DNA of 64,000 nucleotides from Pseudomonadota bacterium (GCA_027624175.1 JAQBXT010000004.1:1-64000), one strand, 5' to 3'; numbered from the stretch's first letter, positions 43,541-55,685 are shown. Numbers and translations are program-made. Notes: generated by a model from the letters alone, not told the origin.

Positions 43541-43828
43541 CTAGGCGGCGGCCGTGCGCTCCATGACGCCCGCGGCGGCGCGCATCTCCAGCGCGCGTTT
43601 TTGCACGGCGGCGTGCAGCGCCGGCTTGTAGCCCAGCGCAAAAAACAGTTCCGCGGCGAGCAGCATTGCCGCGGTGAGCGTAACGCCGCCGATGTCGGCC
43701 CGCGCCCAACCCAGCGCGATGAACAGGCCGAAGATGATCATCGGCACGCCGATGAAGTGCGTCGCTTTGTTGCGCGCGTCCTGGTGATACGCCGCGTAGA
43801 AACTCATCTGCTGTTCCAGGGTCTGCAT
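43541..43828 (-). CDS. DUF962/Mpo1-like protein, apparently internally shortened
   Basis: FYAAYHQDARNKATHFIGVPMIIFGL N-terminal motif; 95 aa. Confidence 0.65.
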   Translation of the reverse strand: MQTLEQQMSFYAAYHQDARNKATHFIGVPMIIFGLFIALGWARADIGGVTLTAAMLLAAELFFALGYKPALHAAVQKRALEMRAAAGVMERTAAA

Positions 43829-43849
43829 CGGAGTCTCCAGGAAAGCCGC

Positions 43850-43855
43850 TATAAT
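43850..43855 (+). promoter_or_regulatory. Candidate -10 element (TATAAT) of ribF
   Basis: Exact TATAAT 12 bp before the ribF ATG; no clear -35. Confidence 0.4.
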
Positions 43856-43867
43856 TCAACATTTTAC

Positions 43868-44812
43868 ATGCGGATGCAGGTCACGCACGGGTCCATCACG
43901 CCGGGGGGCAGCCGGCTTGCGCTCACCATCGGAAACTTCGACGGCGTGCACTGCGGGCATCAGGCGATGCTCGAGCGCACGGTGTCGCAGGCGCGCGCCC
44001 TGCGGCTTGCGTCCTGCGTGCTGACGTTCGAGCCGCACCCGCGCGAGTTCTTTACGCCGGCCGCGGCGCCGGCACGGCTCACGCGGCTGCGCGACAAGCT
44101 GGAGCTGATGGCGGCGGCGGGCGTGAACCGGGTGCATGTGGTGCGCTTTGACGCCGGGCTTGCAGCGCTCGCCGCCGAGCAATTCGTCGAACAAATCGTT
44201 GCGCGCGGGCTGCGCGCGGCGTGGCTGCTGGTGGGGCGCGACTTTCGCTTCGGCGCGCAGCGCCGCGGCGACTTTGCATTGCTCGAACAGCTGGCGGTTC
44301 GGCACGGCATCGAGCTCGAGGCGATGGCGGAAGTGGCGCTGGCGGGAGAGCGCGTATCGAGTTCGGCGGTGCGTGCGGCGCTGGCCGCAGGCAACCTCGC
44401 ATCGGCGGCGCGGCTGTTGGGCCGGCCCTATGCAATGAGCGGGCGCGTGGCGCATGGCGAGAAGCTAGGACGGGACCTGGGCTTTCCGACCGCCAACGTC
44501 GTGCTGCGCGGGCAGGTGCCGCTCGCGGGCGTGTTCATCGTTGAGTGCAGGCTCGCAGGCGAAACTTCGTGGCGCCAGGGCGTGGCTAGCGTGGGGCGGC
44601 GGCCGACGGTGAATCCGGTTGCGCTACCCTTGCTTGAAGTGCACTTGCTGGACTACAGCGGGAATCTTTATCGCCGGCACCTGCAGGTGCGTTTCCTGCA
44701 CAAGTTGCGCGACGAGGAGAAGTACGCGGGCGTGCCCGAGTTGCGCGCCGCAATCGCGCGCGATGCTGCGCAGGCCAGAAGCCATTTTTCGAATAAGAAG
44801 ACGCATGCCTGA
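43868..44812 (+). CDS. ribF: Bifunctional riboflavin kinase/FAD synthetase
   Basis: [42 protein letters not shown]. Confidence 0.96.
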   Translation: MRMQVTHGSITPGGSRLALTIGNFDGVHCGHQAMLERTVSQARALRLASCVLTFEPHPREFFTPAAAPARLTRLRDKLELMAAAGVNRVHVVRFDAGLAALAAEQFVEQIVARGLRAAWLLVGRDFRFGAQRRGDFALLEQLAVRHGIELEAMAEVALAGERVSSSAVRAALAAGNLASAARLLGRPYAMSGRVAHGEKLGRDLGFPTANVVLRGQVPLAGVFIVECRLAGETSWRQGVASVGRRPTVNPVALPLLEVHLLDYSGNLYRRHLQVRFLHKLRDEEKYAGVPELRAAIARDAAQARSHFSNKKTHA

Positions 44813-47597
44813 CTATAAGAACACGCTGAACTTCCCGGATACGCCGTTTCCGATGCGCGGCGATCTCGCCAAGCGCGAGCCCGAACGGGTCAGGCAATGG
44901 CAGGAGCAGGGGGTCTACCGGCGCCTGCGCGCAGCGGCCAAGGGCCGGCCGCGGTTCGTGCTGCACGACGGCCCGCCCTATGCCAACGGCGATATCCATA
45001 TCGGCACGGCCGTGAACAAGATCCTCAAGGACATGGTGGTGAAATCGAAATCGCTCGCCGGCCTCGATGCGCCTTACGTGCCGGGGTGGGATTGCCACGG
45101 CATGCCGATCGAGGTGCAGATCGAGAAGCAGCACGGCAAGAACCTGTCGGCCGAAGAAACCCTGCGCCTTTGCCGCGCCTACGCCGCCGAGCAGATCGAG
45201 CGGCAGAAGGCAGACTTCAGGCGCCTGGGCGTGCTGGGCGATTGGGATGATCCTTACGCGACGATGGCGCCGCGCAACGAGGCCGACGAGATGCGCGTGC
45301 TGGGGCGCCTCCTGCAGAAAGGCTATGTGTATCGCGGCCTGAAACCCGTCAACTGGTGCTTCGATTGCGGCTCGGCGCTCGCCGAAGCGGAAGTGGAGTA
45401 CGAGGACCGCAAGGATCCGGCGATCGATGTCGGCTTTGCGTTTGCCGAACCGGAGAAGGTGGCCAAGGCCTTCGGCCTGGCGCAGCTGCCGGCGAAGGCC
45501 GGCTTTGCGGTGATCTGGACCACCACGCCCTGGACGCTGCCCGCCAACCAGGCGCTCAATGCGCATCCCGAGTTCACCTACCACCTCGTGGATACGGAAA
45601 AAGGCCTGCTGATTCTCGCTGCGGATTTGCAGGCGGCCTGCCTCGCGCGCTTCAAGCTGTCCGGAAGATCCCTAGGCGCCTGCAAAGGCGTCGCGCTCGA
45701 GAACATCCGCTTCCGGCATCCATTCTACGATCGCACCGCGCCGATCTTCCTTGGCGAGTACGTGACGCTCGATACCGGCACCGGCATCGTGCACTCGTCG
45801 CCGGCCTACGGCGTCGAGGACTTCGACTCCTGCCGCCGCTACGGCATGCAGGACGGCGAAATTCTGACGCCCGTGATGGGTGACGGCAAATTTGCGCCGT
45901 CCTTGCCGATTTTTGGCGGTCTCTCGATCTGGGATGCCAATGCGAAGATCGTCAAACTGATGCAGGAGAAGGATACGTTGCTTGCGGTGGATTGGAAATT
46001 CACCCACAGTTACATGCACTGCTGGCGGCACAAGACGCCGATCATCCTGCGTGCCACAACGCAGTGGTTTGCCGGCATGGAGCAGGTGCCCGGATTCCGC
46101 GGTTCGAAGCCGCCGGAGACGCTGCGCGCGACCGCGCTGCGCGGCATCGAGGGCACGCAGTTTTTCCCTGCCTGGGGCCAGGCGCGCCTGCGGGGCATGA
46201 TCGCCAACCGCCCCGACTGGACGCTGTCGCGCCAGCGGCAGTGGGGCACGCCGATGCCCTTCTTCATGCACAAGGAGACGGGCGAGCCGCATCCGCGCAC
46301 GCTCGAGCTGATCGAGGAGGTCGCCAGGCGCGTGGAGCAGGGCGGCATCGAGGCCTGGCACACGCTGAAGATTGAGGATTTTCTTGGCGCTGAAGCCGCG
46401 CAGTACGAGAAAGGCCGCGACACCCTGGACGTGTGGTTCGACTCGGGCTCGACGCACCAGACGGTGCTGCGCGGCTCGCATGCCGCGCTCGGTTTTCCCG
46501 CCGACATGTACCTCGAGGGCTCCGACCAGCATCGCGGCTGGTTCCATTCGTCGCTGCTGGTGTCGTGCATGCTGAACGGGACGCCGCCCTACCGGTCGCT
46601 GCTCACGCACGGCTTCGTGGTCGACGGCGACGGCCGCAAGATGTCCAAATCCAAGGGCAATACGGTCGCGCCGCAGCAGGTGTCGAGCACGCTGGGCGCC
46701 GAGATCCTGCGGCTGTGGGTGGCGTCGACCGATTACTCGGGCGAGCTTTCGATCTCGAACGAGATCCTGAAGCGCGTGGTGGAGAGTTACCGCCGCATCC
46801 GCAATACGCTGCGCTTCCTGCTCGCCAATACCTCCGATTTCGATCCGCAGCAGCACGCGGTGCCGGTGGCGCAGATGGTGGAGGTAGACCGCTACGCGCT
46901 GGCGCTCGCCGCGCGGGTGCAGGAGGAAATGTCGGCCGACTATGCGCGCTACCAGTTTCACCTCGTGGCGCAAAAGCTGCTGGCGTTCTGCGCCGAAGAT
47001 CTGGGCGCGTTCTATCTGGACATCCTCAAGGACCGGCTCTACACCTGCGGCGCGCAGTCGCCGGCGCGGCGCTCGGCGCAAACCGCGCTGTGGCACATCA
47101 CGCAGGCGCTGGTGCGGCTGATGGCGCCGATCCTGTCGTTCACCGCCGAGGAGCTCTGGCAGACGCTGAGCGGCGACGCGGACGACAGCGTGTTCTTCCA
47201 GACGCTGCACGGCCTGCCGACGGTGGAGGGCGCGCCGGCCCTGCTGGCGCGCTGGGATCGCCTGCGCGAGCTGCGCGATCCGGTGCGCAAGAACATCGAG
47301 ACCCTGCGCGCCGAGGGCAAGGTGGGCTCCTCGCTGCAGGCGGAAGCGGACCTGCACGCCGAGGGCGCGGATTACGAGCTGCTGGCGAGCCTCGGCGATG
47401 AGCTCCGCTTTCTGCTGCTCACGTCGGCGGCGCGCGTGCACCGGGCCCCGGGCGAGGCGCGCGTGCAGGTCGCTCCCAGCGCACACGCGAAGTGCGACCG
47501 CTGCTGGCATTATCGTGCCGACGTGAACGATGCCGGATTGTGCGGCCGTTGCGAGACCAACCTGCATGGCTCCGGTGAGCCGCGCAAGCATGTCTAG
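44805..47597 (+). CDS. ileS: Isoleucyl-tRNA synthetase
   Basis: [32 protein letters not shown]-terminal [20 protein letters not shown]. Confidence 0.98.
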   Translation: MPDYKNTLNFPDTPFPMRGDLAKREPERVRQWQEQGVYRRLRAAAKGRPRFVLHDGPPYANGDIHIGTAVNKILKDMVVKSKSLAGLDAPYVPGWDCHGMPIEVQIEKQHGKNLSAEETLRLCRAYAAEQIERQKADFRRLGVLGDWDDPYATMAPRNEADEMRVLGRLLQKGYVYRGLKPVNWCFDCGSALAEAEVEYEDRKDPAIDVGFAFAEPEKVAKAFGLAQLPAKAGFAVIWTTTPWTLPANQALNAHPEFTYHLVDTEKGLLILAADLQAACLARFKLSGRSLGACKGVALENIRFRHPFYDRTAPIFLGEYVTLDTGTGIVHSSPAYGVEDFDSCRRYGMQDGEILTPVMGDGKFAPSLPIFGGLSIWDANAKIVKLMQEKDTLLAVDWKFTHSYMHCWRHKTPIILRATTQWFAGMEQVPGFRGSKPPETLRATALRGIEGTQFFPAWGQARLRGMIANRPDWTLSRQRQWGTPMPFFMHKETGEPHPRTLELIEEVARRVEQGGIEAWHTLKIEDFLGAEAAQYEKGRDTLDVWFDSGSTHQTVLRGSHAALGFPADMYLEGSDQHRGWFHSSLLVSCMLNGTPPYRSLLTHGFVVDGDGRKMSKSKGNTVAPQQVSSTLGAEILRLWVASTDYSGELSISNEILKRVVESYRRIRNTLRFLLANTSDFDPQQHAVPVAQMVEVDRYALALAARVQEEMSADYARYQFHLVAQKLLAFCAEDLGAFYLDILKDRLYTCGAQSPARRSAQTALWHITQALVRLMAPILSFTAEELWQTLSGDADDSVFFQTLHGLPTVEGAPALLARWDRLRELRDPVRKNIETLRAEGKVGSSLQAEADLHAEGADYELLASLGDELRFLLLTSAARVHRAPGEARVQVAPSAHAKCDRCWHYRADVNDAGLCGRCETNLHGSGEPRKHV

Positions 47598-48084
47598 GGC
47601 AGTGGCCTGGTACCTGGTGGCCGCGCTGGTGGTGGCGCTCGACCGCGTGACCAAGTGGCTGATGCTGGGCTGGCTGCGCACGGGCGAAGCGCACGAGGTC
47701 ACCGGATTCTTCAATCTGGTGCTGGTGTACAACCGCGGCGCTGCATTCAGCTTTCTTGCCGATGCGCCGGGGTGGCAGCGTCCTTTCTTCATCGCCGTCG
47801 CGCTCGCCGTGTCCGCGATCGTCAGCTGGATGCTGTGGCGCAGCCCGGGACGGCGACTGCTGTGCGCCGGCCTGGCGCTGATCCTGGGCGGGGCGCTGGG
47901 CAATCTGTGGGATCGCGTGGCCTGGGGCGCGGTGGCGGACTTCCTCGATTTCCACGCTTTCGGCTGGCACTGGCCGGCGTTCAACGTCGCCGACTCCGCC
48001 ATCACGGTGGGCGCCGGGCTGCTGATCGTCGAGAGCTTCCTGCACCGGGAAGCGCCGCGCAAGCACGGTGCGGGAATGGAATAG
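47590..48084 (+). CDS. lspA: Lipoprotein signal peptidase
   Basis: [33 protein letters not shown]. Confidence 0.96.
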   Translation: MSRAVAWYLVAALVVALDRVTKWLMLGWLRTGEAHEVTGFFNLVLVYNRGAAFSFLADAPGWQRPFFIAVALAVSAIVSWMLWRSPGRRLLCAGLALILGGALGNLWDRVAWGAVADFLDFHAFGWHWPAFNVADSAITVGAGLLIVESFLHREAPRKHGAGME

Positions 48085-48085
48085 A

Positions 48086-49021
48086 ATGCACGCCATGGAC
48101 GTGCTGCTGGCGAATCCGCGCGGCTTCTGCGCCGGTGTCGAGCGCGCCATCGACATCGTCGAGCGCGCGCTGGAAGAGTTCGGGGCGCCGATCTACGTGC
48201 GCCACGAGATCGTGCACAACAAATATGTGGTGGACGACCTGCGCGGGAAGGGCGCGGTGTTCGTCGAGGAGCTGGACCAGGTGCCGGCCGGCGCCATCGT
48301 CATCTTCAGCGCGCACGGCGTGCCAAAGGCGGTGCGCAGCGACGCGGCGGCGCGTGGCCTGAAGGTGTACGACGCCACCTGCCCCCTGGTCACCAAGGTG
48401 CACGTCGAAGTGTCGAAGATGCTGCGCGAGGGCTACCAGATCGTGATGATCGGCCATCGCGGGCATCCGGAAGCCGAGGGCACCATGGGCCAGTCGGTGA
48501 GCGGCATGCACCTGGTCGAGACGCTCGAGGACGTGGCGAAGCTTGCCGTGCAGCAGGACGCCCGGCTGGCCTATGTGACCCAGACCACGCTCTCGGTGGA
48601 CGATACGCAGGTCATCGTGGCGGCGCTGAAGGCGCGCTTTGCGCAGATCCGCGGCCCGAAGAAGGACGATATCTGCTACGCCACGCAGAACCGCCAGGAC
48701 GCAGTGAAATTCATGACGCCGAAATGCGACGTGGTGATCGTGGTCGGTTCGCCCAACAGCTCCAATTCCAACCGCCTGCGCGAAGTGGCCGAAAACATGG
48801 GCGCTGAAGCCCATATGGTAGACGCCGCGGCCGACCTCAGGCCCGAATGGGTCGCGGGCAAGCGGCGCGTCGGCGTCACCGCCGGCGCCTCGGCGCCGGA
48901 AGTGCTGGTGGAAAAAGTGGTGGCGCGCCTGAAGGCGCTCGGCGCCGGCAGCGTGCAGCAGCTCGAGGGCATCACAGAGCGCGTGGTGTTCACCTTGCCG
49001 CGCGAACTCGCGCGGCGCTAG
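48086..49021 (+). CDS. ispH: 4-hydroxy-3-methylbut-2-enyl diphosphate reductase
   Basis: [48 protein letters not shown]. Confidence 0.97.
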   Translation: MHAMDVLLANPRGFCAGVERAIDIVERALEEFGAPIYVRHEIVHNKYVVDDLRGKGAVFVEELDQVPAGAIVIFSAHGVPKAVRSDAAARGLKVYDATCPLVTKVHVEVSKMLREGYQIVMIGHRGHPEAEGTMGQSVSGMHLVETLEDVAKLAVQQDARLAYVTQTTLSVDDTQVIVAALKARFAQIRGPKKDDICYATQNRQDAVKFMTPKCDVVIVVGSPNSSNSNRLREVAENMGAEAHMVDAAADLRPEWVAGKRRVGVTAGASAPEVLVEKVVARLKALGAGSVQQLEGITERVVFTLPRELARR

Positions 49022-49794
49022 CGGCGCACCGGTGGGGCCGGCGGCGGCGGCGAATCGAACGTAACCTCAATCGTCATTTGCACCTTGACAGGCTTGCCGT
49101 TTTTGAGGCCCGGGGAGAAGCGGGCAGCGCGGAAAGCGCGCTGGGCGGGTTCTTCGAAGTAGCGCGGAGAATCGGCGTGCAGCGTCAGCACCCGCTCGAC
49201 GGTGTGGCGGGGATCGGTGGTGTCGACGACTTTCGGGTCGCACATCTTCGTCTGGCCGCCGGTGGAAACACGAATCTGCAGGCAGCGCATGGTGCCGTTG
49301 ACCGCGTCGAGGTGTTCGCACGTACCGCTGGTGTTGGAAAAACTGAGCTGCGTGATGCCGGCCCCGCTGACGCGCCCGAGCCCGTTGAACACAAGCGATG
49401 CGCCGCCGGTGGTGCTCACCACCGCGTTTTTGGACCCTTCGAGGCTGGATTTCTTCTGCACGATCAGGGGTGCGAGTGTTTCGGAGGGTTGCGCATCGCA
49501 AGCCCCCGAAGGGTCGGAGAGGCTCACCACCCAACTGAGCGCCGCCGCGCTCACGTTGCAGCCGTTGCTGAGATCCGAGACCAACTGGAAGCGGACCGCG
49601 GCATTCCGGCGTATCGCCTCGGCGCGCGCGAGATTGATGCCCGCCAGGGTGGTTTCGGCAGCGTTTCGAATCTGCGTGTTCTGCAGGAACTGCGCGAATG
49701 CAGGCACCCCCAGCGTCACGAACAAAGCGACGATGACCAGCGCCAGCATCATTTCGATGAGCGAGAAGCCGCGCGTGGCGCAGTGCCTCAGCAC
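49018..49794 (-). CDS. GspH/FimT family pseudopilin
   Basis: [29 protein letters not shown] prepilin motif. Confidence 0.88.
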   Translation of the reverse strand: MLRHCATRGFSLIEMMLALVIVALFVTLGVPAFAQFLQNTQIRNAAETTLAGINLARAEAIRRNAAVRFQLVSDLSNGCNVSAAALSWVVSLSDPSGACDAQPSETLAPLIVQKKSSLEGSKNAVVSTTGGASLVFNGLGRVSGAGITQLSFSNTSGTCEHLDAVNGTMRCLQIRVSTGGQTKMCDPKVVDTTDPRHTVERVLTLHADSPRYFEEPAQRAFRAARFSPGLKNGKPVKVQMTIEVTFDSPPPPAPPVRR

Positions 49795-50225
49795 GATTCG
49801 CTTTTCTTGATCACCCAGCAGTTCGTGGAGTCGTTCCAGCCCGGCAGGGAGGTGAAGGTCGAGGTACGCGTATTGGACTCGTTGATGCCGTAAGCGAAGC
49901 CGCTCATGCCCTGGTTGGCAACGCCGATGGCGGTGCAGGAAAAATTGCTCGCCGCGGTGCTGGTGCAGTCGTAGACGAAGTAGCGTGCGCCGTTGATGAC
50001 TTCGCTGAATCCGACATCCGTGGCGCCGGCATTCTGATAGGTGCGGTTGTCGGCGAAAAACTTTTCGGCACGCAACCTGAGTTCGGACAGGCCCGACGTC
50101 GCTTCGGTGAGCTTGCCGCGGCGCACATAGTCGGTATACGAAGGCAGCGCGATCGCCGACAGGATCGCGATCACCGCGACCGTGATCATCAGTTCGATCA
50201 ACGTGAATCCCCGTGCAGAACGCAT
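49788..50225 (-). CDS. Type IV pilin-like protein (PilE family)
   Basis: RGFTLIELMITVAVIAILSAIALPSYTDYVRRGKLTEATSGLS. Confidence 0.88.
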   Translation of the reverse strand: MRSARGFTLIELMITVAVIAILSAIALPSYTDYVRRGKLTEATSGLSELRLRAEKFFADNRTYQNAGATDVGFSEVINGARYFVYDCTSTAASNFSCTAIGVANQGMSGFAYGINESNTRTSTFTSLPGWNDSTNCWVIKKSESC

Positions 50226-50379
50226 GTCGCCTCCGTTATTGGATACGGATGCTAAATGGGTGCCGGCCGGGTCTGCAAAGCGGGGCGACCGACGGCGCAA
50301 AACGGGGCGCAGACGGCGCGCAACCCGCGGCAAGCCGTGACTTGCGTCACGTTCCCATCTGCCCCGAAAGCGCGTGGCG

Positions 50380-50385
50380 TATAAT
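50380..50385 (+). promoter_or_regulatory. Candidate -10 element (TATAAT) for tRNA-Thr
   Basis: Exact TATAAT 22 bp upstream of the tRNA. Confidence 0.4.
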
Positions 50386-50407
50386 CCGCCACTCCATGCC
50401 GCAGACC

Positions 50408-50483
<76 letters not shown>

Positions 50484-50503
50484 ATACGAGACATTACTCG
50501 CAG

Positions 50504-50885
50504 ATGGGCGCACGCATCCTGGTGGTGGACGACGACGAGAGCATCCGCGAATTGCTGCGGATGCATCTCGCCTCCGCGGGTTACGATGTGCAACTCGCGC
50601 CCGACGCCATCGCCGCCGGCTACCTGGTGCTCCAGGCCACGCCCGACCTGATCATTACCGACGTCAGCATGCCCCACATGGATGGGTTCGAATTCGTGGC
50701 GGCCGCTGAAAGCGGACTCGTCTTTGTCCTCGATACCGGTGATCTTCCTCACCTCGGTGGAGGACGGGGACGCGCGCGGCCGCGAGCTGGGCGCGGTCGG
50801 CTACGTCACCAAGCCGGTGCGCGCCGACCGGCTGCTGTCGATCGTGGCGCAGCACGTTCCGGGCGGGGCCATTCCGATCGGTTGA
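50504..50885 (+). pseudogene. CheY-like response regulator, reading frame broken near 50703
   Basis: ILVVDDDESIRELL...DLIITDVSMPHMDGFEFVAA in one frame; LKADSSLSSIPVIFLTSVEDGDARGRELGAVGYVTKPVRADRLL in the next. Confidence 0.75.
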
Positions 50886-50925
50886 GATCGATCGGGCGAC
50901 GCGCGTCGCGTCGCGGTGATTCCTG

Positions 50926-51597
50926 CTATCGCGCGGCGCAGTCGCGCAGGGTCGCGCCCTCCAGGTCGCGCGTGATTTCCTGCAGCTGCGCGTGCAGCGC
51001 CGGGTCGACGCCGCGCACCTGGAACCAGACCTTCGGCACCTGCGTTTCGCGCTGGCCGATCACCGCGCTCCTCACACCCTTGGCGCGCAGCGCGTCGAGG
51101 TGGGCCTTGGCTGCCTCTTCGGCGCGAAATACGCCGAGTGATACGGCCCAACGCTCACGGCCCGCGTCCTGGACTACGAAATAATCGTCGACGCCCAGTT
51201 TTTTCAGTTCGGCGGTCTTGCGCAACGCGCCCGCGCGGTTGGCCTGCGGCGGGATGTAAACCCACCAACCGGCCGTTTCCTCGCCACGGTACTGCGCCAG
51301 GCGCGCGCCCAGCGCGAGCGGCTCGAGGCGTTGCGCCGCGCGCGTCGCATCGCCGGGGCTGAAGCTGCCCGACTCAAGGCAGGCGATCGGCACCGGCGTC
51401 GGCGCGGCAGCCGGCTTGGCTGGCGCCGCCGGCTGTGCCTTGGCGAGTTCGGTCTCGGGCACGATGCGCAGCTTGCCCGGGTCCAGTTGCTGCGACAGGG
51501 GCTGGCGGTCCACGGCGGGGTCCGGCGCGGCGAGAAAGCGCATCCAGGCGAAAAAGCCCAGATTGGCCACCAGCAGCAGCAGGAACAGCAATCTCAT
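50926..51597 (-). CDS. SPOR domain-containing protein
   Basis: Start MRLLFLLLLVANLGFFAWMRF; WWVYIPPQANRAGALRKTAELKKLGVDDYFVV; SLGVFRAEEAAKAHLDALRAKGVR. Confidence 0.85.
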   Translation of the reverse strand: MRLLFLLLLVANLGFFAWMRFLAAPDPAVDRQPLSQQLDPGKLRIVPETELAKAQPAAPAKPAAAPTPVPIACLESGSFSPGDATRAAQRLEPLALGARLAQYRGEETAGWWVYIPPQANRAGALRKTAELKKLGVDDYFVVQDAGRERWAVSLGVFRAEEAAKAHLDALRAKGVRSAVIGQRETQVPKVWFQVRGVDPALHAQLQEITRDLEGATLRDCAAR

Positions 51598-52316
51598 GAC
51601 CAGGCGATCCGCGCCAGGCCTTCCAGTACCAGGTTCTCCACGTACTGGCAGGGGATGTCGAGCTGTTCGATGAGCGCGAGGCCGGCGCCCCCCGACACCA
51701 GGCACTGGGCCTGCGCGCCGGCGACACGGTACATGCGTTCCACGGCACCGGCCTGTGCATGGCGGCAGCCGGTCTCGATCGCGTCCAGGGTGTTGCGTGG
51801 TGTGCGCTCGAAGCGCCCCTCCTGCAACGGCAGCCGGCCGGTATGCTCGTGCAGGACGAAGCGCATCAGGTCGACTCCCGGCAGGATCAGGCCGCCGAGG
51901 AACTCACCCTGCGCGGACAGCAGGTCGACCGTGGTCGCGGTGCCTGCGTTCACCACCAGGCAGGCACCCTGGTGCAGCCCGCGCGCCCCGACCAGCGACG
52001 CCCAGCGGTCGGCGCCGAGCTGCTCGGGCCTTTGGTAGCGGCTGGTCACGCCGCAGCGCTCGGTTTCGCCCTTCAGCCACAGCGGCTCTGCCTCGAAGAT
52101 GCTGGTCCAGTTGACCAGCAGCTGGTGCGCGCCATCGCCGGCGACGTTGGAGATGAGAATGCGCTCCGGATTCTCGTGGGTCGCGGCAAAGGGGTTGATG
52201 TCGTGGTTGGCTGCGGCGAATTCGATCAGCGACACGGTGGCGAGGTTGTGCCAGCCGCGTCCGTCGTGCCAACCCCACTTGACGCGCGAGTTGCCGGCAT
52301 CGATGGCGAGGATCAT
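51594..52316 (-). CDS. coaX: Type III pantothenate kinase
   Basis: MILAIDAGNSRVKWGW; GADRWASLVGAR; VVNAGTATTVDLL. Confidence 0.95.
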   Translation of the reverse strand: MILAIDAGNSRVKWGWHDGRGWHNLATVSLIEFAAANHDINPFAATHENPERILISNVAGDGAHQLLVNWTSIFEAEPLWLKGETERCGVTSRYQRPEQLGADRWASLVGARGLHQGACLVVNAGTATTVDLLSAQGEFLGGLILPGVDLMRFVLHEHTGRLPLQEGRFERTPRNTLDAIETGCRHAQAGAVERMYRVAGAQAQCLVSGGAGLALIEQLDIPCQYVENLVLEGLARIAWS

Positions 52317-53077
52317 GCGGGGCGCGCCAGCATCACGCGGCCGTCGCGCACCGTGCGCAGCCCGGCGCGGGTGCGCAGTTGCAGGGCGCCGTCCGCGGCC
52401 AGCCCGTCCGCCACCCCGGCAAGCACGCGCCCGTCGGCCAGGCGCACGCGCAGGCGCTTGCCGGCAAAGGCGTGCAGTTCGTCCCAGTCGCTGCGAAACG
52501 GAGCAAAACCCTCGGCGTCAAAGGCAACCAGGGCGGCCAGCAGCTCGCGGGCCACGGCACCGATGACCGCGTTGCGCGACGGCAAGGGCCGCAGAAACTG
52601 CTCCAGCGCGGCGACGCCGCGCTGGAGCCGCTTCGCCAGGCCGTCGACCGCAACATGGTTGATTCCCACCCCGATAACGGCTGCGCTGCCCGGGCCCTGC
52701 GCGCGCGTCTGCACCAGGATGCCGCCGAGCTTGGCGCCGCGCACCAGCAGGTCGTTGGGCCACTTGAGTGCCGTCTCGACTGCGCCGAGCGCGCGCAGCG
52801 CACGCACTGCCGCCAGTCCGGCGACGATCGGCAGGCCGCCCAGTTGCGCCGCCGGACGGCGCATGGGCAGGGCCAGGGAGAACAAGGTGCCGCTGCCGGC
52901 CGGACTGTGCCAGCGCCGGCCACGCCGGCCGCGCCCGGCGCTCTGCAAATTCGCAGCGAGCAGCACGGGATGCGCAAGGCGCTCGGCGAGCAAGGCCGTA
53001 TTGGTCGAAGCGCATCGCTCGACGACGCGGGTTTCAACGCCCGCAACGCGAATGGCGCCTGCATTGAGCCGATCCAT
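52313..53077 (-). CDS. birA: Biotin--[acetyl-CoA-carboxylase] ligase
   Basis: SAGRGRRGRRWHSPAGSGTLFSLAL; LKWPNDLLVRGAKLGGILVQT; GVGINH. Confidence 0.95.
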   Translation of the reverse strand: MDRLNAGAIRVAGVETRVVERCASTNTALLAERLAHPVLLAANLQSAGRGRRGRRWHSPAGSGTLFSLALPMRRPAAQLGGLPIVAGLAAVRALRALGAVETALKWPNDLLVRGAKLGGILVQTRAQGPGSAAVIGVGINHVAVDGLAKRLQRGVAALEQFLRPLPSRNAVIGAVARELLAALVAFDAEGFAPFRSDWDELHAFAGKRLRVRLADGRVLAGVADGLAADGALQLRTRAGLRTVRDGRVMLARPA

Positions 53078-53094
53078 CGGGCGTAGTTTACGGT

Positions 53095-54729
53095 TTACGC
53101 GGACCCGAAGGCGAAATCGCGGCCCGGCGCGGCGGCGAACAGCGCGCGGGTATATTCGTGGCGCGGCGCGCCGAACACCTGGCCCGCCGGGCCGTGCTCG
53201 ACGATGCGCCCCTGCGACATCACCGCCACGTAGTCGCAGACCTGAGCCGCCACGCGCAGATCGTGGGTGATGAACAGCATCGCCAGGTTGAGGCGGTTGC
53301 GGATATCCTCGAGGAGATCGAGCACCTGCGCCTGCACGGAGACGTCCAGCGCGGAGACCGCCTCGTCGGCGATCAGGAGTTCGGGCTCCTGCGCCAGCGC
53401 GCGCGCAATGCAGATGCGCTGGCGCTGGCCGCCGGAGAACTGGTGCGGATAGCGGTTCAGCGAGGCCGGGTCCATGCGCACCAGGTCCATGAGCTGGCGT
53501 GCCCGCTCGATCGCCTTGTCGCGCCGCACCCCGTAGTTGACGGGGCCCTCGATGATCGCCTCGAGCACGGTGCGGCGCGGGTTGAGCGAGCGGTAGGGGT
53601 CCTGGAACACGATTTGCACCCGGCGCCTCAGCGGGCGCAACTCGGCGGCGGACATGCGTGCAATATCCTGGCCGTGCAGCAGGATCTCGCCCGCGGTCGG
53701 GTCGATGAGACGGATGATGCAGCGCGCCACGGTGGATTTGCCTGACCCGGACTCGCCGACGATGCCGAGGGTCTGCCCGCGGCGGATTTCGATCGAGACG
53801 TCCTGCGCGGCATGCACCTCGCGCCTGCGCCCGAACCAGCCTCGGTCGTAATAGGTCTTGCAAAGGCCCACGGTGCGCAGCACCGGCTCGGAGGCACCCT
53901 CGGCGGCGCGCCCATGGGTCTGCAGGGAGGGCACCGCGCCGATCAGCATTTTGGTGTAGGCATGCTGCGGGCGCTTGAGCACGGCGTCCTTCTCGCCCAA
54001 TTCGACCAGCTTGCCCAGGCGCAGCACCGCGACGCGGTGCGCGATCTCGGCCACCACGCCGAAGTCGTGCGTGATGAACAGCACGCCCATGCCGTGGCGC
54101 TGCTGCAGGTCCTGGATCAGCGTCAGGATCTGCGCCTGGGTGGTGACATCGAGCGCCGTGGTCGGCTCATCCGCGATCAGCAGCGCCGGCTCGAGTACCA
54201 GCGCCATGGCGATCATGATCCGCTGGCGTTGTCCGCCGGAGAGCTGATGCGGGTAAGAGGCGATGATGCGCTCGGGTTCCGGCAGCGCCACTTCGCGCAC
54301 GATGGCGAGAATCCTGTCGCGCCTCTGCTCGGGCGTGAGCTGCGTGTGCTCGCGCAGTACCTCGTCGATCTGGTCGCCGCAGGTCATGACCGGATTGAGC
54401 GCGGTCATCGGTTCCTGGAAAATCATCGACATGCGCGTCGCGCGCAGCTCGCGCAGCCGCTCGCGGCCGGCGTGCGCGACGTTCTCTCCTTCCAGCACGA
54501 TCTCGCCGCCGGTGACCGGCAGCGTATCCGGCAGCAGACCCATCACCGCCTGCGCGATCACCGACTTGCCCGAGCCGGATTCGCCCACCAGGCACAGGAT
54601 CTCTCCGCGCTTGACGCTGAAGGAGGCGCCGCTCACCGCCTCGCGACGGTCGCTGCCGGAGGGCAGGGCAATCGTCAGTCCGCGCACGTCGAGTACGGGG
54701 CCGCTGCCCCTGAGTTTCGCGTCGGTCAT
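53095..54729 (-). CDS. Dipeptide/oligopeptide ABC transporter, fused dual ATPase (DppD-DppF type)
   Basis: Two Walker A ([32 protein letters not shown]) and two [18 protein letters not shown] signatures. Confidence 0.95.
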   Translation of the reverse strand: MTDAKLRGSGPVLDVRGLTIALPSGSDRREAVSGASFSVKRGEILCLVGESGSGKSVIAQAVMGLLPDTLPVTGGEIVLEGENVAHAGRERLRELRATRMSMIFQEPMTALNPVMTCGDQIDEVLREHTQLTPEQRRDRILAIVREVALPEPERIIASYPHQLSGGQRQRIMIAMALVLEPALLIADEPTTALDVTTQAQILTLIQDLQQRHGMGVLFITHDFGVVAEIAHRVAVLRLGKLVELGEKDAVLKRPQHAYTKMLIGAVPSLQTHGRAAEGASEPVLRTVGLCKTYYDRGWFGRRREVHAAQDVSIEIRRGQTLGIVGESGSGKSTVARCIIRLIDPTAGEILLHGQDIARMSAAELRPLRRRVQIVFQDPYRSLNPRRTVLEAIIEGPVNYGVRRDKAIERARQLMDLVRMDPASLNRYPHQFSGGQRQRICIARALAQEPELLIADEAVSALDVSVQAQVLDLLEDIRNRLNLAMLFITHDLRVAAQVCDYVAVMSQGRIVEHGPAGQVFGAPRHEYTRALFAAAPGRDFAFGSA

Positions 54730-54734
54730 GGCGC

Positions 54735-55679
54735 TCACACCCGCTTCGCCATCTTCGGGTCGAGCGTGTCGCGCAGCCCGTCGCCGAGGATGTTCACGGC
54801 GAGCACGGTAATGGCGAGGAACACGCCCGGAATGAAGATGTTGTGCGGGTACTGATTGAACTGCGGCCGCCCCTCGGCCATGATGTTGCCCCAGGTCGGG
54901 ATGTCTGGCGGCAGGCCGACGCCGAGGAACGAAAGAATCGCCTCGACCAGGATCGCCGCCGCGCAGATATAGGTGCCCTGCACCACCAGCGGCGCGATGG
55001 TGTTCGGCAGGATGTGCCCGAACATGATCTTCCAGGTCGGCGTACCGAGGGCCACCGCCGCCTCGACGTAAGGCTCTTCGCGGATCGAGAGTACGAGCGA
55101 ACGTACCAGGCGCGTGACGCGCGGGATCTCGGGAATCGCAATCGCGATGATCACCGTGGTCAGGCTGCCGCGCCACATCGCCACCAGCGCGATGGCGATC
55201 AGGATTGCGGGGATCGCCATCAGCCCGTCCATGAAGCGCATCAGGATGCCGTCGAGCCAGCGCAGATACCCGGCACTCAGGCCGCAGACGATGCCGAAGG
55301 CGAGCGAGAGCAGCGCCGCGAGGACCGCCACCGTCAGCGAGACACGCGCGCCGTACATCACGCGGCTGTAGATGTCGCGCCCGTAGGAGTCCGAGCCGAA
55401 CCAGAATTTGTGCTTGATGATCTCGCCGTCGAGCGTGGTGATCTCGCCCCTCTGTCCAGGCACCAGGTCGCGGCTGGCCGCGTCGAACAGCGTCGGGTCC
55501 ACGGTGCCGAGCCAGGGCGCGGACACCGCGATCAGGAGCAGCAGCGCAAGCGCGGCGCCGCCGATGCGCACCGACCAGTTCTTGCGCACCCGCTGCCAGG
55601 CGCTCTCGGTGACGCGGATGTCGGCGGCCTCGACCGACAGTGTTTCGAGCTCGCTTGCCTTGGATTGCGCGGCGGGCAT
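54735..55679 (-). CDS. ABC transporter permease (DppC type)
   Basis: FGSDSYGRDIYSRVMYGARVSL; EEPYVEAAVALGTPTWKIMFGHILPN. Confidence 0.94.
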   Translation of the reverse strand: MPAAQSKASELETLSVEAADIRVTESAWQRVRKNWSVRIGGAALALLLLIAVSAPWLGTVDPTLFDAASRDLVPGQRGEITTLDGEIIKHKFWFGSDSYGRDIYSRVMYGARVSLTVAVLAALLSLAFGIVCGLSAGYLRWLDGILMRFMDGLMAIPAILIAIALVAMWRGSLTTVIIAIAIPEIPRVTRLVRSLVLSIREEPYVEAAVALGTPTWKIMFGHILPNTIAPLVVQGTYICAAAILVEAILSFLGVGLPPDIPTWGNIMAEGRPQFNQYPHNIFIPGVFLAITVLAVNILGDGLRDTLDPKMAKRV

Positions 55680-55685
55680 GGAGCC

